From the NCBI GenBank assembly GCA_002901265.1, contig PPHI01000029.1, positions 123,316-187,315 of the forward strand: a stretch of 64,000 bases of DNA. Reading direction: 5' to 3'. Shown one piece after another: positions 55,442 through 64,000 of this stretch. The notes beneath the pieces were generated by a model. That model was not told the origin of the DNA. It was given only the letters and a program-made list of their open reading frames with translations, and ran no database searches. A program made the position numbers and the translations under genes. Positions within the stretch are counted from its first letter, which is position 1. Each line of letters opens with the position of its first letter. Origin of the DNA: Rhodopirellula baltica (GTDB lineage: Bacteria > Planctomycetota > Planctomycetia > Pirellulales > Pirellulaceae).

Positions 55442-55971
55442 GCGTTTTCTCGATCTTCCAGCCAGCGTTCGACGGCACGGCGGTTGGAATCAAACGCCAT
55501 GTGATCGAGGTGTTCTTGATCAGGGACCGTCCAAACAAACGCGTCCAATTCGCTCGGTTCAAGTCGAATCGCATCGGGATTCGAAACGTGGCAAATATAA
55601 AACAAGTCGATGACTTGTGAGACAACACCGCGATAGTTGTATTGGTTTGGAAACGTCATCAGCAGCTCCATCGACTCGACGGAGAGTTCGGTCTCCTCGG
55701 CGATCTCGCGTGTCAACGCTTGTTCGACCGTCTCGCCCGCATCGACAAAACCACCGGGCAACCCCCAGCAGCCTTTGCCAGGATCTCGGGAGCGGCGGAC
55801 GAGCAACACCCGATTCGACTCATCGACAATCAAGGCACCCACGGCTGCGACCGGTCCGAAGAATTGGGTGAAGTTACATTCGGTGCAACGGAACGGGATT
55901 TTGCCAGGATCGGAGTGTTCGCTGCCGCATCGTGGGCAATACTTGTACGTCTTTTCGATTGCTGTCGTCAT
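55438..55971 (-). CDS. NUDIX hydrolase with N-terminal zinc ribbon
   Basis: From ATG 55971 the product is 177 residues. Residues 12-34 form a zinc ribbon (YCPRCGSEH and FRCTECNFTQ), as in NudC-like and YjhB-type proteins. The NUDIX box GGFVDAGETVEQALTREIAE plus ETEL is complete except for Thr at the usual Gly. The protein probably hydrolyses a nucleoside diphosphate derivative; substrate open. The upstream in-frame extension to 56157 has Arg/Pro/Cys-rich composition and overlaps the next gene, so I do not use it. Its 3' end overlaps mqnB. Confidence 0.88.
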   Translation of the reverse strand: MTTAIEKTYKYCPRCGSEHSDPGKIPFRCTECNFTQFFGPVAAVGALIVDESNRVLLVRRSRDPGKGCWGLPGGFVDAGETVEQALTREIAEETELSVESMELLMTFPNQYNYRGVVSQVIDLFYICHVSNPDAIRLEPSELDAFVWTVPDQEHLDHMAFDSNRRAVERWLEDRENA

Positions 55972-56114
55972 GACAATTAGAACGCGGCTACGGAGAAGGC
56001 GAGGGCCGGTGTGAAGAGGCCCATCGCCCGTTGGGAAAGGGACGGGCTTTGCGCGGAGGCATCGACTCGGCCAGTAAAGATACCGGTCTGGCCAAGCGAA
56101 TTGTAGGTGGGACG

Positions 56115-57371
56115 CTAGCGGTTGGCAGTGAAACCTGCGGCACGGACGACACCGCAACTGTCAAAGCCCCGGGAAAGGTTCGACAGCCCGGCAAGAGAGT
56201 CGACGACGCCGATCCCCAGCCGCTCGATGTCGTCTGAGTCCAGTTGGCTGTGCAGCATCACACGGTAATTTTGCAGGATCGGCCATAAGACGGTTGCGTG
56301 GGCTGCAAACGGATCCCATACGGGCAGCCCATCGTTGTCGTCGGTTGCTTCGACGAATGCGCCGTCGAACGTTTCTTCGTCGATCGCAAGCAGCGCTCCA
56401 CCCGGCGATTGGTCGAGATGCGACCAGACGACGATCGTCGCGTCTGGGTTTGCGCATCCCGTTGCTGCCCGCAGCGCACGGATCGTATTGTCCCAAGTTT
56501 GTTGCTGGGGTGGGCCATCGAGCGTTACGATCACGAGGTCAGCCTGATCCGGCGGCGACAAAGGAATGCATTGTTCAGCAATCGCTTCGACGGGTCCCGC
56601 GACAACGGATTGAACCTCACCGGAGCGATTGATGACCACACCACACATCAATTGCACGCCGAGCAACCACGGGACATCTTTGTCGATCGGATTACCGGTG
56701 GGCATCTTTCTCGAGGGCGCCGATCGCACCAAATTTTCAATCGCTCGTCGTCGGGTCGCCGAATCCGTGAGCGCAGGGAAAATTCCGGTGACGTCATTGT
56801 TTGCAGTGTCTTGGCTCGGGCGGATCGCGACCACTGGCAGCACCAAGTCTGCTTCGACCAAGAACCGGTTCAAGTAAATCGGGTCCGCATCGGCATCCGC
56901 TGCCAAGTAGCTTAGGTCCGCCCGAAAGTCGCACCGATGGCGGGTTACGTTGCAGCCGGGGGCGGCTTGACGAACTTGCTCGAGCGTCGCGTCGCTGGCT
57001 TCGTCCCAGAGGACCAAGTCGATTTCCCCGGCTTCGGTCTTGCGGATCGCCGTCACCACCCCCGAAACGATTTGGTCAATTGCAGGCAAATTGGGGTCAA
57101 GCGCCACTGCGACTCGATCACCAGGCACCACAGCTGCCTCGAAAGCCGGGAAATCGATCGGGGATTGTAGCGCACTGGTGGTTTGTTCGCTGACGTTCTC
57201 GCAACGATCGCCAGCGGATCGAGCGAGTTCCCAGGTTTCGGTTGCTTGGAGTTTCGCGTCTTGAAGCGAGAAGAGCAGCATTAAATCGAGCAAAGTGCGA
57301 AGGTCGAAATGGGGAAATTGACGGCGCGTTATGCCGGTTTCTGCCCGCGAGTGCAACCGCCTCGCGTCCAA
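56115..57371 (-). CDS. LarA-like (DUF2088) protein, degenerate
   Basis: The 418-residue protein resembles the nickel-pincer lactate racemase (LarA) family in its N-terminal domain: AAVVPGDRVAVALDPNLPAI, an alpha/beta repeat, then YLNRFLVEADLVLPVVAI and a C-terminal Rossmann-like domain. The histidine and lysine residues that hold the pincer cofactor in LarA are not obvious (the region after VAIRPSQD lacks the usual PHxxAGFxGG pattern), so racemase activity is doubtful. An alternative start at ATG 57281 gives 388 residues. It is minus strand upstream of NUDIX-mqnB, and could be in the same operon, separated by about 140 bases. Confidence 0.6.
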   Translation of the reverse strand: MDARRLHSRAETGITRRQFPHFDLRTLLDLMLLFSLQDAKLQATETWELARSAGDRCENVSEQTTSALQSPIDFPAFEAAVVPGDRVAVALDPNLPAIDQIVSGVVTAIRKTEAGEIDLVLWDEASDATLEQVRQAAPGCNVTRHRCDFRADLSYLAADADADPIYLNRFLVEADLVLPVVAIRPSQDTANNDVTGIFPALTDSATRRRAIENLVRSAPSRKMPTGNPIDKDVPWLLGVQLMCGVVINRSGEVQSVVAGPVEAIAEQCIPLSPPDQADLVIVTLDGPPQQQTWDNTIRALRAATGCANPDATIVVWSHLDQSPGGALLAIDEETFDGAFVEATDDNDGLPVWDPFAAHATVLWPILQNYRVMLHSQLDSDDIERLGIGVVDSLAGLSNLSRGFDSCGVVRAAGFTANR

Positions 57372-57424
57372 TCCGGCCGATTTGGTATCACAGTGGCTAC
57401 TCTTTCAAACTTTTGGCCATCCCC

Positions 57425-58918
57425 ATGTTCTATCGAAACCCTTTTGCCGGTACACAAAATTTGGCCGGGACGCGAAATCACGTCGACAGCTGGATCGGGG
57501 CAAGTGGTTGCGTTCCACTGAGTTACACGCACGGAATCGTCGTCGCGTTTTCTGCGGTGGCGATCATCTTGGTTGGGTGCGGCATGAATACCGCTCCTGT
57601 TGAATCGGGCGATGATGGATCCGTGCAAAACGCAACACTGCCTTCGATTGAGCCCGAACAGTACCTCGAAAATGTAATCGCTCGTTACCGAAGTGAACCC
57701 TCGTATCGAGACCAGGGAATGGTGCGGATGGTCGTCGAACGCGACGGGCGAAGCAGCGAACAAACGGCACCGATGAGCGTTCATCTCGACGGAGACAAAA
57801 TCCGTGTCGCGGCTTACGACGCGCGGCTTTGGTCGGATGGTGAGCGAACGTTGGGTTGGATCGCCGACCCGAATACCGAAATGCACGACGGGCAAGTTGT
57901 CGTTGGTGGCAGGCTGCGTGGTGACGATCCCTCGGTACCAAGGCCCAGTTTGGAACGCATGTTACGTGACCCGCTGCTGACCGAAAAAATGAAAGCCGGA
58001 TTGGGTGGGCCGCCGCCGCAGTTGGAGTGGTTGCTTGAAACCGATCCCATGGCCAATTTGTTTCGCGGCAAGCAACCGAGCCGCATCGAGTATGAGTCGA
58101 TGCATGAATTGAAAGGCACATTGTGTGTGGTCGTCGTTGCCGAAGTTGAAGGCGAGAATTATCGGTTTTGGATCGACCGACAGCGTTCGATTGTCAAGCT
58201 TGTCGAGCTGCCGACGTCCGTCGCCGAAATGGGATTTTCTGTCGATGGATATCAGATTCTGTCATTGGAGTTGGTGCTTGACGGTGCAACGTTCAGTCCC
58301 GGCGCCGATGCCTTCTCGATGGCGCCGGGTAGCGATTTTCCTCAGCGACCGGCATTCGTGAGATCGCTTTTGCCGCTGCCACCCAGTCCGCCCAACTCTC
58401 TCGTCGGGACCTCGTTGTCGCCGTTCAGAGTGCGTGATGCGTCAGACCAGTTCGATGTCAGTCAACGTGGGGTCGATCGGTTGTTGACCCTCTTCGTGTT
58501 GACCGATCCGAATGCAGGAGACGACGTTGCTGATGATATGCAGCTGATCAGTTTTGTGTCCTTGCAACTGGGAAACTTGCCTGCGGAGATGCGCGAGAAG
58601 GTCCGTCCGGTGGCTGTGGGAAGTCCAAAACGAGCCGGGCAGCTTCGTCAGATTGGAATTGATCAATCGGATTGGTTGATCGTTTCCGCACCAAGCGTTC
58701 TTCGCGAGATCAACTCCTATCCCGCTGTGGTCTTGATCGATGCACGTGGCAATTGTTTGTTTGTTGCCCAAGAACACATGGCGACGCAGCTAACAACATT
58801 GCCAAGCTTGATCTCTGACACCCTTTCCGGCGTCGACGTGGCAAAGCGAATCCGACAACAATGGCAAGCCGATCGTGACGCTTATCGTGCGAAGCTCGAA
58901 GAGTTGCGGGTCAACTAA
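57425..58918 (+). CDS. Lipoprotein with a possible thioredoxin-like domain
   Basis: The 497-residue product from ATG 57425 has an unusually long N-terminus, then an AFSAVAIILVGCG lipobox near residue 57, so the mature protein is probably lipid-anchored. Residues 75-300 look like a lipoprotein-localisation (LolA)-like beta domain (MVRMVVERDGR, YESMHELKG, then ENYRFWIDRQRS). Residues 330-480 have a thioredoxin-like order of strands and helices but no CxxC. A frame from 57242 exists but lies over the divergent gene's promoter region. Function unknown. Confidence 0.75.
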   Translation: MFYRNPFAGTQNLAGTRNHVDSWIGASGCVPLSYTHGIVVAFSAVAIILVGCGMNTAPVESGDDGSVQNATLPSIEPEQYLENVIARYRSEPSYRDQGMVRMVVERDGRSSEQTAPMSVHLDGDKIRVAAYDARLWSDGERTLGWIADPNTEMHDGQVVVGGRLRGDDPSVPRPSLERMLRDPLLTEKMKAGLGGPPPQLEWLLETDPMANLFRGKQPSRIEYESMHELKGTLCVVVVAEVEGENYRFWIDRQRSIVKLVELPTSVAEMGFSVDGYQILSLELVLDGATFSPGADAFSMAPGSDFPQRPAFVRSLLPLPPSPPNSLVGTSLSPFRVRDASDQFDVSQRGVDRLLTLFVLTDPNAGDDVADDMQLISFVSLQLGNLPAEMREKVRPVAVGSPKRAGQLRQIGIDQSDWLIVSAPSVLREINSYPAVVLIDARGNCLFVAQEHMATQLTTLPSLISDTLSGVDVAKRIRQQWQADRDAYRAKLEELRVN

Positions 58919-59070
58919 GTCCCTGTCTGTTGAACAGACGCAGGCACTGTTGGGGACGTTGATCCATGAAGACTATTTGCTGTCAAAAGCTGGGTTTGCA
59001 CCTGATCTTGCGGTCAAATCGGTGCCTCGACGAAGATGCCGGTTGGAGTTCTAACTTGCACCGCTGCTGA

Positions 59071-60177
59071 ATGAGAGACGGATCGATGGACCAGCGTGAT
59101 TTGGATCGGATGCCGAATCCGTTTTCACCTTTTGCCGAAGAGAGTAAACGGTCGCGCGAGACGGTGACATCAACCGTGAAGTGGTTGTTGATTGCGGTGG
59201 TGATGTTCGTTGCCGTAACCTATGCACAAACCCGTCTTGAAAAGTTTCGTGTGGCGGTGATTGACGATCAACTCGCGTCGAACGCATCCGGCGATGGTCA
59301 GCTGGATGCAGAGGGTGAGCAATCGGCATTGCGTAAAATCGATCAGATCGAAAACGACCACGACAAAGTCGATTTGCTGATCCATGCCCTCTGTTGCGAA
59401 GACATCGCGTTGTCAAAGGAATCTGCGGGGCGACTATTCGAGTTGAATTCGCAGTGGACGACGATTCCCGTGGCTCGCCAAATTGAACGACGCAGCTACT
59501 TGGCACGGAAACTGACTTCCGCATTGACCGAGCATCTCGCAATGAGTCAATCGGAGCATGTTTGTCTACACGCTCGCCAAGTTGCTCGAGCGATCTTTGA
59601 AGACCTTGTTGAATCGCCCGACGGTCTATCGGATGAAAACGATGCCGCAAGATTGACCGCGATGAAAGCCGTTTCTGTGTTGCTTGAAACACAGCTTACA
59701 GAGAAGCCGATGGCAATCGCGTCGCATCCCGAATCAATGGTCGCGAAGACGGACGCTAGTTGGACGGATTGGCCACCCGCTCCGCCAAAGATCTACCGAA
59801 AGCAGGTTGCATCACTGAAGTCTGTCGAGCAACCCGCAGTCGTGCTCAGCCAGTTGGGTGAGTCCGAAGCAAACCAGCCAGAGCCGCGGTTGGTACGCCC
59901 GACCATGCAAACGTCGTCGACACCCTCCACTATCCACGCAATCAACGAAGGTTCACAAGAAAGCGATTCAATTCGGTCACCCGAGCAGATTCAGATTCAA
60001 CGGTACGTTGACTTGCTAGCCAGCCGCAGTCGTTGGGACAGGTTGGAAGCTGTCGCGTCACTTGCAAAATTGAATACGCCTCAGGTCGTCCAAATTTTGC
60101 GTCGCCATGTGGAAGGAGAACAGGATCTGAAAGTCGCAAACTTGATCCGTAACTATCTTGACGAAGACGCTCGCTAA
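59071..60177 (+). CDS. Membrane-anchored protein with a C-terminal HEAT-like segment
   Basis: The 368-residue product has an N-terminal polar part and a single membrane segment at about 33-50 (WLLIAVVMFVAVTYA). A helical domain (about 70-210) and a Pro/Gln/Ser-rich linker lead to a C-terminal pair of helices resembling a HEAT repeat (RWDRLEAVASLAKLNTPQVV, VANLIRNYLDED). It probably scaffolds in the periplasm. The ATG at 59086 is an alternative start. It precedes the CYTH gene by 12 bases. I do not recognise a family. Confidence 0.7.
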   Translation: MRDGSMDQRDLDRMPNPFSPFAEESKRSRETVTSTVKWLLIAVVMFVAVTYAQTRLEKFRVAVIDDQLASNASGDGQLDAEGEQSALRKIDQIENDHDKVDLLIHALCCEDIALSKESAGRLFELNSQWTTIPVARQIERRSYLARKLTSALTEHLAMSQSEHVCLHARQVARAIFEDLVESPDGLSDENDAARLTAMKAVSVLLETQLTEKPMAIASHPESMVAKTDASWTDWPPAPPKIYRKQVASLKSVEQPAVVLSQLGESEANQPEPRLVRPTMQTSSTPSTIHAINEGSQESDSIRSPEQIQIQRYVDLLASRSRWDRLEAVASLAKLNTPQVVQILRRHVEGEQDLKVANLIRNYLDEDAR

Positions 60178-60189
60178 TCGGTTGCTGTC

Positions 60190-60777
60190 ATGCTTGAAGT
60201 GGAAACGAAATACAAAATCGATCAGCCTTCTGTCGTGATCGAGAAGCTCGAACAACTCGGTGCGGTCAACGAAGTGGTCGAGTCTCATGCGGATACCTAT
60301 CTAAGGCATCCGTGTCGGGACTTTGTGCAAACCAAAGAAGCCCTGCGGATTCGACGTATCGATGGAGTTGCGTCGGTTACCTACAAAGGTCCAAAGTTGG
60401 CGATCAAGTCGACCGGTCACGATCAATCGGCACTGAAAGCACGCAAGGAAATCGAGTGGTGTCTCGCACCCGCAGATTCTGACGGCAACCAAATGACAGA
60501 GTTGTTCTTGTCGCTTGGGTTTGAAACGGTGGCAACGGTTTGCAAACAACGCCGGACTTTCCAATGGCCTGCCGGTTCCGACCATGACGGATTCTCGGTC
60601 ACGGTTGACGAAGTCGAAAAAGTCGGCACCTATGCCGAAATCGAACTGCTCGTCGACGATGAAAAAGGTGAATCTGTCGAAGCCGCCGGGGAGCGGATTC
60701 ACCGACTTGCCGAAACATTGGGTTTGGACGAGAGCGAAAAACGCAGTTACCTGAGTTTGCTGCTAAGCCGAAGTTGA
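60190..60777 (+). CDS. CYTH-domain protein (class IV adenylate cyclase type)
   Basis: The 195-residue protein has the CYTH superfamily signature ExExK at residues 3-7 (LEVETKYK). Alternating charged strands follow: HADTYLRHP, LRIRRIDGVASVTYKGP and ARKEIEW, with KQRRTFQW and GFSVTVDEVEKVGTYAEIE further on. That order fits CyaB-type class IV adenylate cyclases (about 190 residues). Related enzymes are thiamine triphosphatases and polyphosphatases; the substrate cannot be decided from sequence. It is 12 bases after the preceding gene. Confidence 0.85.
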   Translation: MLEVETKYKIDQPSVVIEKLEQLGAVNEVVESHADTYLRHPCRDFVQTKEALRIRRIDGVASVTYKGPKLAIKSTGHDQSALKARKEIEWCLAPADSDGNQMTELFLSLGFETVATVCKQRRTFQWPAGSDHDGFSVTVDEVEKVGTYAEIELLVDDEKGESVEAAGERIHRLAETLGLDESEKRSYLSLLLSRS

Positions 60778-60859
60778 CTTGTTTGAACAAAATCCACGGA
60801 TGGGCGAATCCGGTTACACTGGAACGTTTCCCTGCCCACCTCCCGCCGATTTTGTTGCC

Positions 60860-61795
60860 ATGAAGAATCTACTGGTTGCCGCTGCCGCATTCCTCGCAGT
60901 CTGTCTTTCGGTTTCTCCCGCCAGTGCTCAAACGAACGCACAAGAGCCTGGTACGAAGCAGTTCGAGATTCCCCTGTGGGATGGAATGCCACCAGGGTCA
61001 AGCGAACAGGGTGACGGTGACGTGCCCAAATTGATTTGCACTTTGGTGGATGCGAGCGATCCTGTCGCGGCAATCGTCATTCTTCCGGGTGGAGGATATG
61101 GCGGTCATGCGATCGGACACGAAGGGTATCAAATCGCCGAGTGGTTCGAGGAACGCGGTGTTTCCTCTGCGATTTGCACTTACCGGCTGCGAGGAAAAGG
61201 CAACGCGGGAAAAGGATACGGGCATCCCGTTCCGTTGCAGGACGCACAGCGAGCGATTCAAACCTTGCGTGCCAATGCGGCGGAATGGAATATCGACCCG
61301 GAACGCATCGGAGTGATCGGTTTCTCTGCCGGCGGTCATTTGTGCGCCACGGTGTCGACTCGCTATGCCGGTCAACCGGACGACTCGAGCGATCGTGTTG
61401 GAAGTGTATCTTCCCGTCCTGACTACAGCATCTTGTGCTATCCCGTGATCGCGTTTGGAAAACCTCACACGCATCGTGGCAGTCAGCAAAACCTGTTGGG
61501 TGCAGACGCAAGTGCGGAATTGATTTCTGATACGAGCGGCGAAGTACACGTGAGCGACCAGACGCCGCCAAGCTTTTTGTTTCATACGGCGGCGGACAAG
61601 GTCGTTCCGGCGCAAAACAGTCTCGATTACTACTCCGCATTGCTTCGGCACGAGATCCCGTCAGAACTTCACGTGTTTCCTGAAGGTCGTCATGGATTGG
61701 GGTTGGCCAAGGACCAACCAGGTGCGTCCGTGTGGCCGTCGTTGTGTGAACAATGGTTACGTGGGCTTGGGGTAGTGACCATCGAGCCACGATAG
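60860..61795 (+). CDS. Exported alpha/beta hydrolase (acetyl-xylan esterase-like)
   Basis: From ATG 60860 the product is 311 residues, starting with a signal peptide (LLVAAAAFLAVCLSVSPASAQ). The alpha/beta-hydrolase core shows IVILPGGGYGGHA (oxyanion region), the nucleophile elbow GFSAGGH with its Ser, and the catalytic His in PEGRHGLG. These esterases are typical of planctomycetes using polysaccharides; acetyl-xylan esterase and BD-FAE-like enzymes are the nearest class. The upstream in-frame TTG at 60779 is ignored since the signal peptide begins at 60860. It stands alone with about 82 bases from the CYTH gene. Confidence 0.88.
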   Translation: MKNLLVAAAAFLAVCLSVSPASAQTNAQEPGTKQFEIPLWDGMPPGSSEQGDGDVPKLICTLVDASDPVAAIVILPGGGYGGHAIGHEGYQIAEWFEERGVSSAICTYRLRGKGNAGKGYGHPVPLQDAQRAIQTLRANAAEWNIDPERIGVIGFSAGGHLCATVSTRYAGQPDDSSDRVGSVSSRPDYSILCYPVIAFGKPHTHRGSQQNLLGADASAELISDTSGEVHVSDQTPPSFLFHTAADKVVPAQNSLDYYSALLRHEIPSELHVFPEGRHGLGLAKDQPGASVWPSLCEQWLRGLGVVTIEPR

Positions 61796-61980
61796 TGGTT
61801 CGACGCCGATGAGGGCTCACGGACATCGCTTCAATTTCCGAATACTCCGAATGGGATGGCGGTAGGCAGTGCCGTTTTTCGCACGGGGGCTTTCGGACCG
61901 AATCATTGATCCGCTGTCATCTTTGACGACGAAAGTGCTTCCAGGTCTGCCCCAAGACCATCCAGCCATTGTCGTTCAGT

Positions 61981-63972
61981 ATGGGACCGGAAGAGGACCA
62001 CTCCACACCACCGCAAGATGATCCGCAATCGCCAGGGACGTCCAAATTATTGGTACCGTCTGGTTGGGGATCGGTGCGTTGGTTGGGAAATCAATTTGAA
62101 TTGTCGCAGATCGATCCGGACGGATTCGTCGCGACGATCTCGTTAGACGGATCAACGTCCGAGCCATTGGCGACGTTGCAACGTTCGAGCGGCTCGGGAA
62201 AGAGCCGTTCGGCGATTGTGACGACCGCTGCCGGCTCGGTGGTGCCGATCCGTTTCTCGGTCGATCAATACCAGGCCGGTGAATTGCTCGGCCGATTTGA
62301 TCGTTCATCGGAAGTGATTGAGCGATCGGTCGCCACGCTACTCGATCAGATTCGAGAGCTTCAAGATGCGTCGACCACAGATCTAGAGACTGCTGTCGAC
62401 GATGTCACTGAAATCGCGGCAAGCGTCGAAGAAGCGGTCCATCGCGATGAGCCGGTTGGGCAAGCGGATGTCGAATCAGAATCGCAGACTTCGGTGTCCG
62501 AGGCGTCAAGCGTCGAGCCGAAAAGCAGTCACTCTGAAATCGAATACGACCTCGCGGAACAACTTGCCAGTTTGTCGACGTTTGTCGATACGTTCCGCGT
62601 GGGTGAAGTCGTTTCCGTCACGGATGCGCTCGCCGTTACCGACGCCAATTTCGATTCGTTCCATCATAGTGAAACATCACCCGTCGCTCATGGTTTAGAT
62701 GCCGACGAAGATGGCGAAGACGTCGGACGACGGTCGAACGAAGCAGAGAAAAACGCCGCGGAAGCGATTGCGAAAGAAGCCGCTGCTGAGCCAGAGCAGG
62801 TTGCTGAGGTTGAAGAGTCTCCAGCGGTTCAGGAAGTTCCTGAAGTCGCTTCGGCTGAAACGCTCTCGGAACCAGAGCCGGAAGTTCCGGCTGTTGAAGC
62901 AACGGTTGAAGAAACAGAACCCGTTGCATCAGCTGCAGTCGTTGAGCCGCCTGTCAGCGAAGTGGCCGTCGAAGAAGCGGCCGCGACAGAAGTCGCTGCC
63001 GAGCCGGTGCAGGTGGCTGAAGTTAAAGAGTCGCCAGCGGTTCAAGAAGTTCCTGAAATTGCGCCGGCTGCAACGCTCGCGGATTCAGAGCCAGAAGTTC
63101 CGGCTGTTGAAGCAACCGTTGAAGAAGCAGCGTCTGTTGCTTCAGCTGCAGTCGTTGAGCCTGCTGCCAACGAACTGGCTGTCGAAGAAACGATTGCGGC
63201 GGAAGTCGTTGCTGAGCCAGAGCAGGTAGCTGAGGTTAAAGAGTCTCCGGCAGTTCAGGAAGTTCCTGAAGTTGCCTCGACTGCAACGCTCACGGAACCA
63301 GAGCCAGAAGTACCAGCTGTTGAAGCAACGGTTGAGGTAGCAGCACCCGTTGCTTCAGCTGCAGTCGTTGAGTCTCCTGCTCACGAAGCGGCTGTCGAAA
63401 CGTCGGCTGCTGCAGAGACCGAGGTCGAAGCAGGTCCTGCGGAGACAATCGCTGACTCTGAAGAAGTTGCCGCTGTTGCCGAACCAGCAAGGCAACCTGT
63501 TCAGGTTCGGATCGAAACGGTGCGACCATGGAACCAGGACGCGATCGACCCACTCGACTACGGAAACGCCGAGCTCAACGACGTCCGTTATTCCTTCGAT
63601 CACGAACCAGCGCAGGTTCATCTCGCCAGACAGGCGGAACTTGAGCAAAGCACGCGAAAGCCTGTCGCAGAATCGAAGCCTGCGAAGGAATCGAAGGTAG
63701 AACCAAAGGCGGAAACGCCCGAGCCAGGAACTGAAACAAAGCCTGAGCCGGCACCTAAGCCCACCCCCGTGGCAAAAACTCAGTCTGCCCTCGCACCTGC
63801 ACCTGTCGCAGAACCCGAGCCACGTCAATCTCCTGCCCAACGGCGACGTGAAACGGTGGGCGAGGCGCGGCCATTCGCTGTTGAATCGGGGCGTCCAGCG
63901 GGGCGACACGAGGCGGGGCGACACGAGGCGGGGCGACACGAGGCGGGGCTCGGCAAGCGATGGAAATCGTGA
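61981..63972 (+). CDS. Ala/Glu/Pro/Val-rich repeat protein of unknown function
   Basis: The 663-residue product from ATG 61981 begins with a short folded-looking domain (about 1-110; SVRWLGNQFELSQIDPDGF and then VVPIRFSVDQYQAGELLGRFD), followed by long low-complexity sequence. Residues 269-481 are three tandem 71-residue repeats. A Lys/Pro/Glu-rich tail and three GRHEA units end the protein. There is no signal peptide or membrane segment, so it is probably cytoplasmic, with a long disordered spacer. An in-frame TTG at 61969 would add four residues. I do not recognise a family. Confidence 0.75.
   Translation: MGPEEDHSTPPQDDPQSPGTSKLLVPSGWGSVRWLGNQFELSQIDPDGFVATISLDGSTSEPLATLQRSSGSGKSRSAIVTTAAGSVVPIRFSVDQYQAGELLGRFDRSSEVIERSVATLLDQIRELQDASTTDLETAVDDVTEIAASVEEAVHRDEPVGQADVESESQTSVSEASSVEPKSSHSEIEYDLAEQLASLSTFVDTFRVGEVVSVTDALAVTDANFDSFHHSETSPVAHGLDADEDGEDVGRRSNEAEKNAAEAIAKEAAAEPEQVAEVEESPAVQEVPEVASAETLSEPEPEVPAVEATVEETEPVASAAVVEPPVSEVAVEEAAATEVAAEPVQVAEVKESPAVQEVPEIAPAATLADSEPEVPAVEATVEEAASVASAAVVEPAANELAVEETIAAEVVAEPEQVAEVKESPAVQEVPEVASTATLTEPEPEVPAVEATVEVAAPVASAAVVESPAHEAAVETSAAAETEVEAGPAETIADSEEVAAVAEPARQPVQVRIETVRPWNQDAIDPLDYGNAELNDVRYSFDHEPAQVHLARQAELEQSTRKPVAESKPAKESKVEPKAETPEPGTETKPEPAPKPTPVAKTQSALAPAPVAEPEPRQSPAQRRRETVGEARPFAVESGRPAGRHEAGRHEAGRHEAGLGKRWKS
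62785..63423 (+). repeat. Three tandem 213-base repeats inside the Ala/Glu/Pro/Val-rich gene
   Basis: The units start at 62785, 62998 and 63211, exactly 213 bases (71 codons) apart. Each encodes VQVAEV or EQVAEV, ESPAVQEVPE, EPEVPAVEATVE and VASAAVVE in the same order. The units differ by scattered base changes, so the duplications are not brand-new. Confidence 0.92.
63900..63944 (+). repeat. Three perfect 15-base tandem repeats encoding GRHEA
   Basis: The unit GGGGCGACACGAGGC occurs three times without a mismatch, giving the residues GRHEA three times near the C-terminus. Perfect identity suggests very recent expansion. The unit is in frame, so copy-number change keeps the protein intact. 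Confidence 0.92.
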
Positions 63973-64000
63973 TGCCCGCGGCGCAAGAGCGGACACATTG

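Noticed and set aside
58925..58939. Perfect 15-base palindrome GTCTGTTGAACAGAC
   Set aside because: Seven-base arms around one base occur by chance at this scale, and it is not clearly placed as a promoter or terminator element. Kept here only as a note.

Overview
The window is a 64 kb piece of a planctomycete chromosome, most like Rhodopirellula and relatives. The evidence is the family content: a DUF1553/DUF1501 pair, DUF1598, DUF1080, a Planctomycetes/Verrucomicrobia-specific small protein (Minf_1886/TIGR04138 type), futalosine-pathway menaquinone genes and several NtrC-type sigma-54 regulators. GC is moderate and spacing is loose. No rRNA, tRNA, CRISPR array, transposase or phage module was seen, so this looks like core or lineage-core chromosome rather than an island.

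Layout. 0-5 kb: end of a DUF1553 gene, a DUF1501 gene, an EF-hand lipoprotein whose N-terminus is frame-shifted, and a convergent DUF2254 membrane protein. 5-10 kb: a deaminase, a receiver-only response regulator, Dps, and a run of small CsbD, DUF883-like, holin-X and DUF4235 membrane proteins. Near-consensus sigma-54 promoters precede DUF2254, Dps and CsbD. 10-22 kb: housekeeping genes (pyrD, a stand-alone coaB, a TerB-like gene, dus, an aldose epimerase, DUF1080, ilvD, a WD40 protein translationally coupled to ricT, lysS). 22-33 kb: regulation, with an FHA-GAF-AAA+-Fis regulator divergent from a DUF1598 secreted protein, a frame-shifted acetyltransferase, then two NtrC-like response regulators interleaved with two histidine kinases. 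One kinase has a FixL-type PAS domain with the haem-ligand histidine conserved.

33-46 kb: a seven-gene co-directional operon of MoxR ATPase, DUF58, two large membrane proteins with von Willebrand A motifs, a large coiled-coil membrane protein, and two secreted or anchored proteins carrying very Gln-rich low-complexity segments. This is the most system-like locus in the window. 46-64 kb: a Gfo/Idh/MocA oxidoreductase, a PcrA/UvrD helicase, DUF2237, a secreted protein, a ketosynthase-fold protein lacking its catalytic cysteine, a low-molecular-weight phosphatase, mqnD, mqnB, a NUDIX hydrolase, a LarA-like protein, a lipoprotein, a CYTH-domain protein, a secreted esterase, and an Ala/Glu/Pro/Val-rich protein with three tandem 71-residue repeats.

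How they fit: the left third suggests a sigma-54-controlled stress or envelope module (Dps, CsbD, small anchors), and the middle carries several sigma-54 activators, including one plausibly linked to oxygen or redox. The link between those activators and the promoters is inference from the sequence only. All family names come from recognition of motifs, not from a database search.
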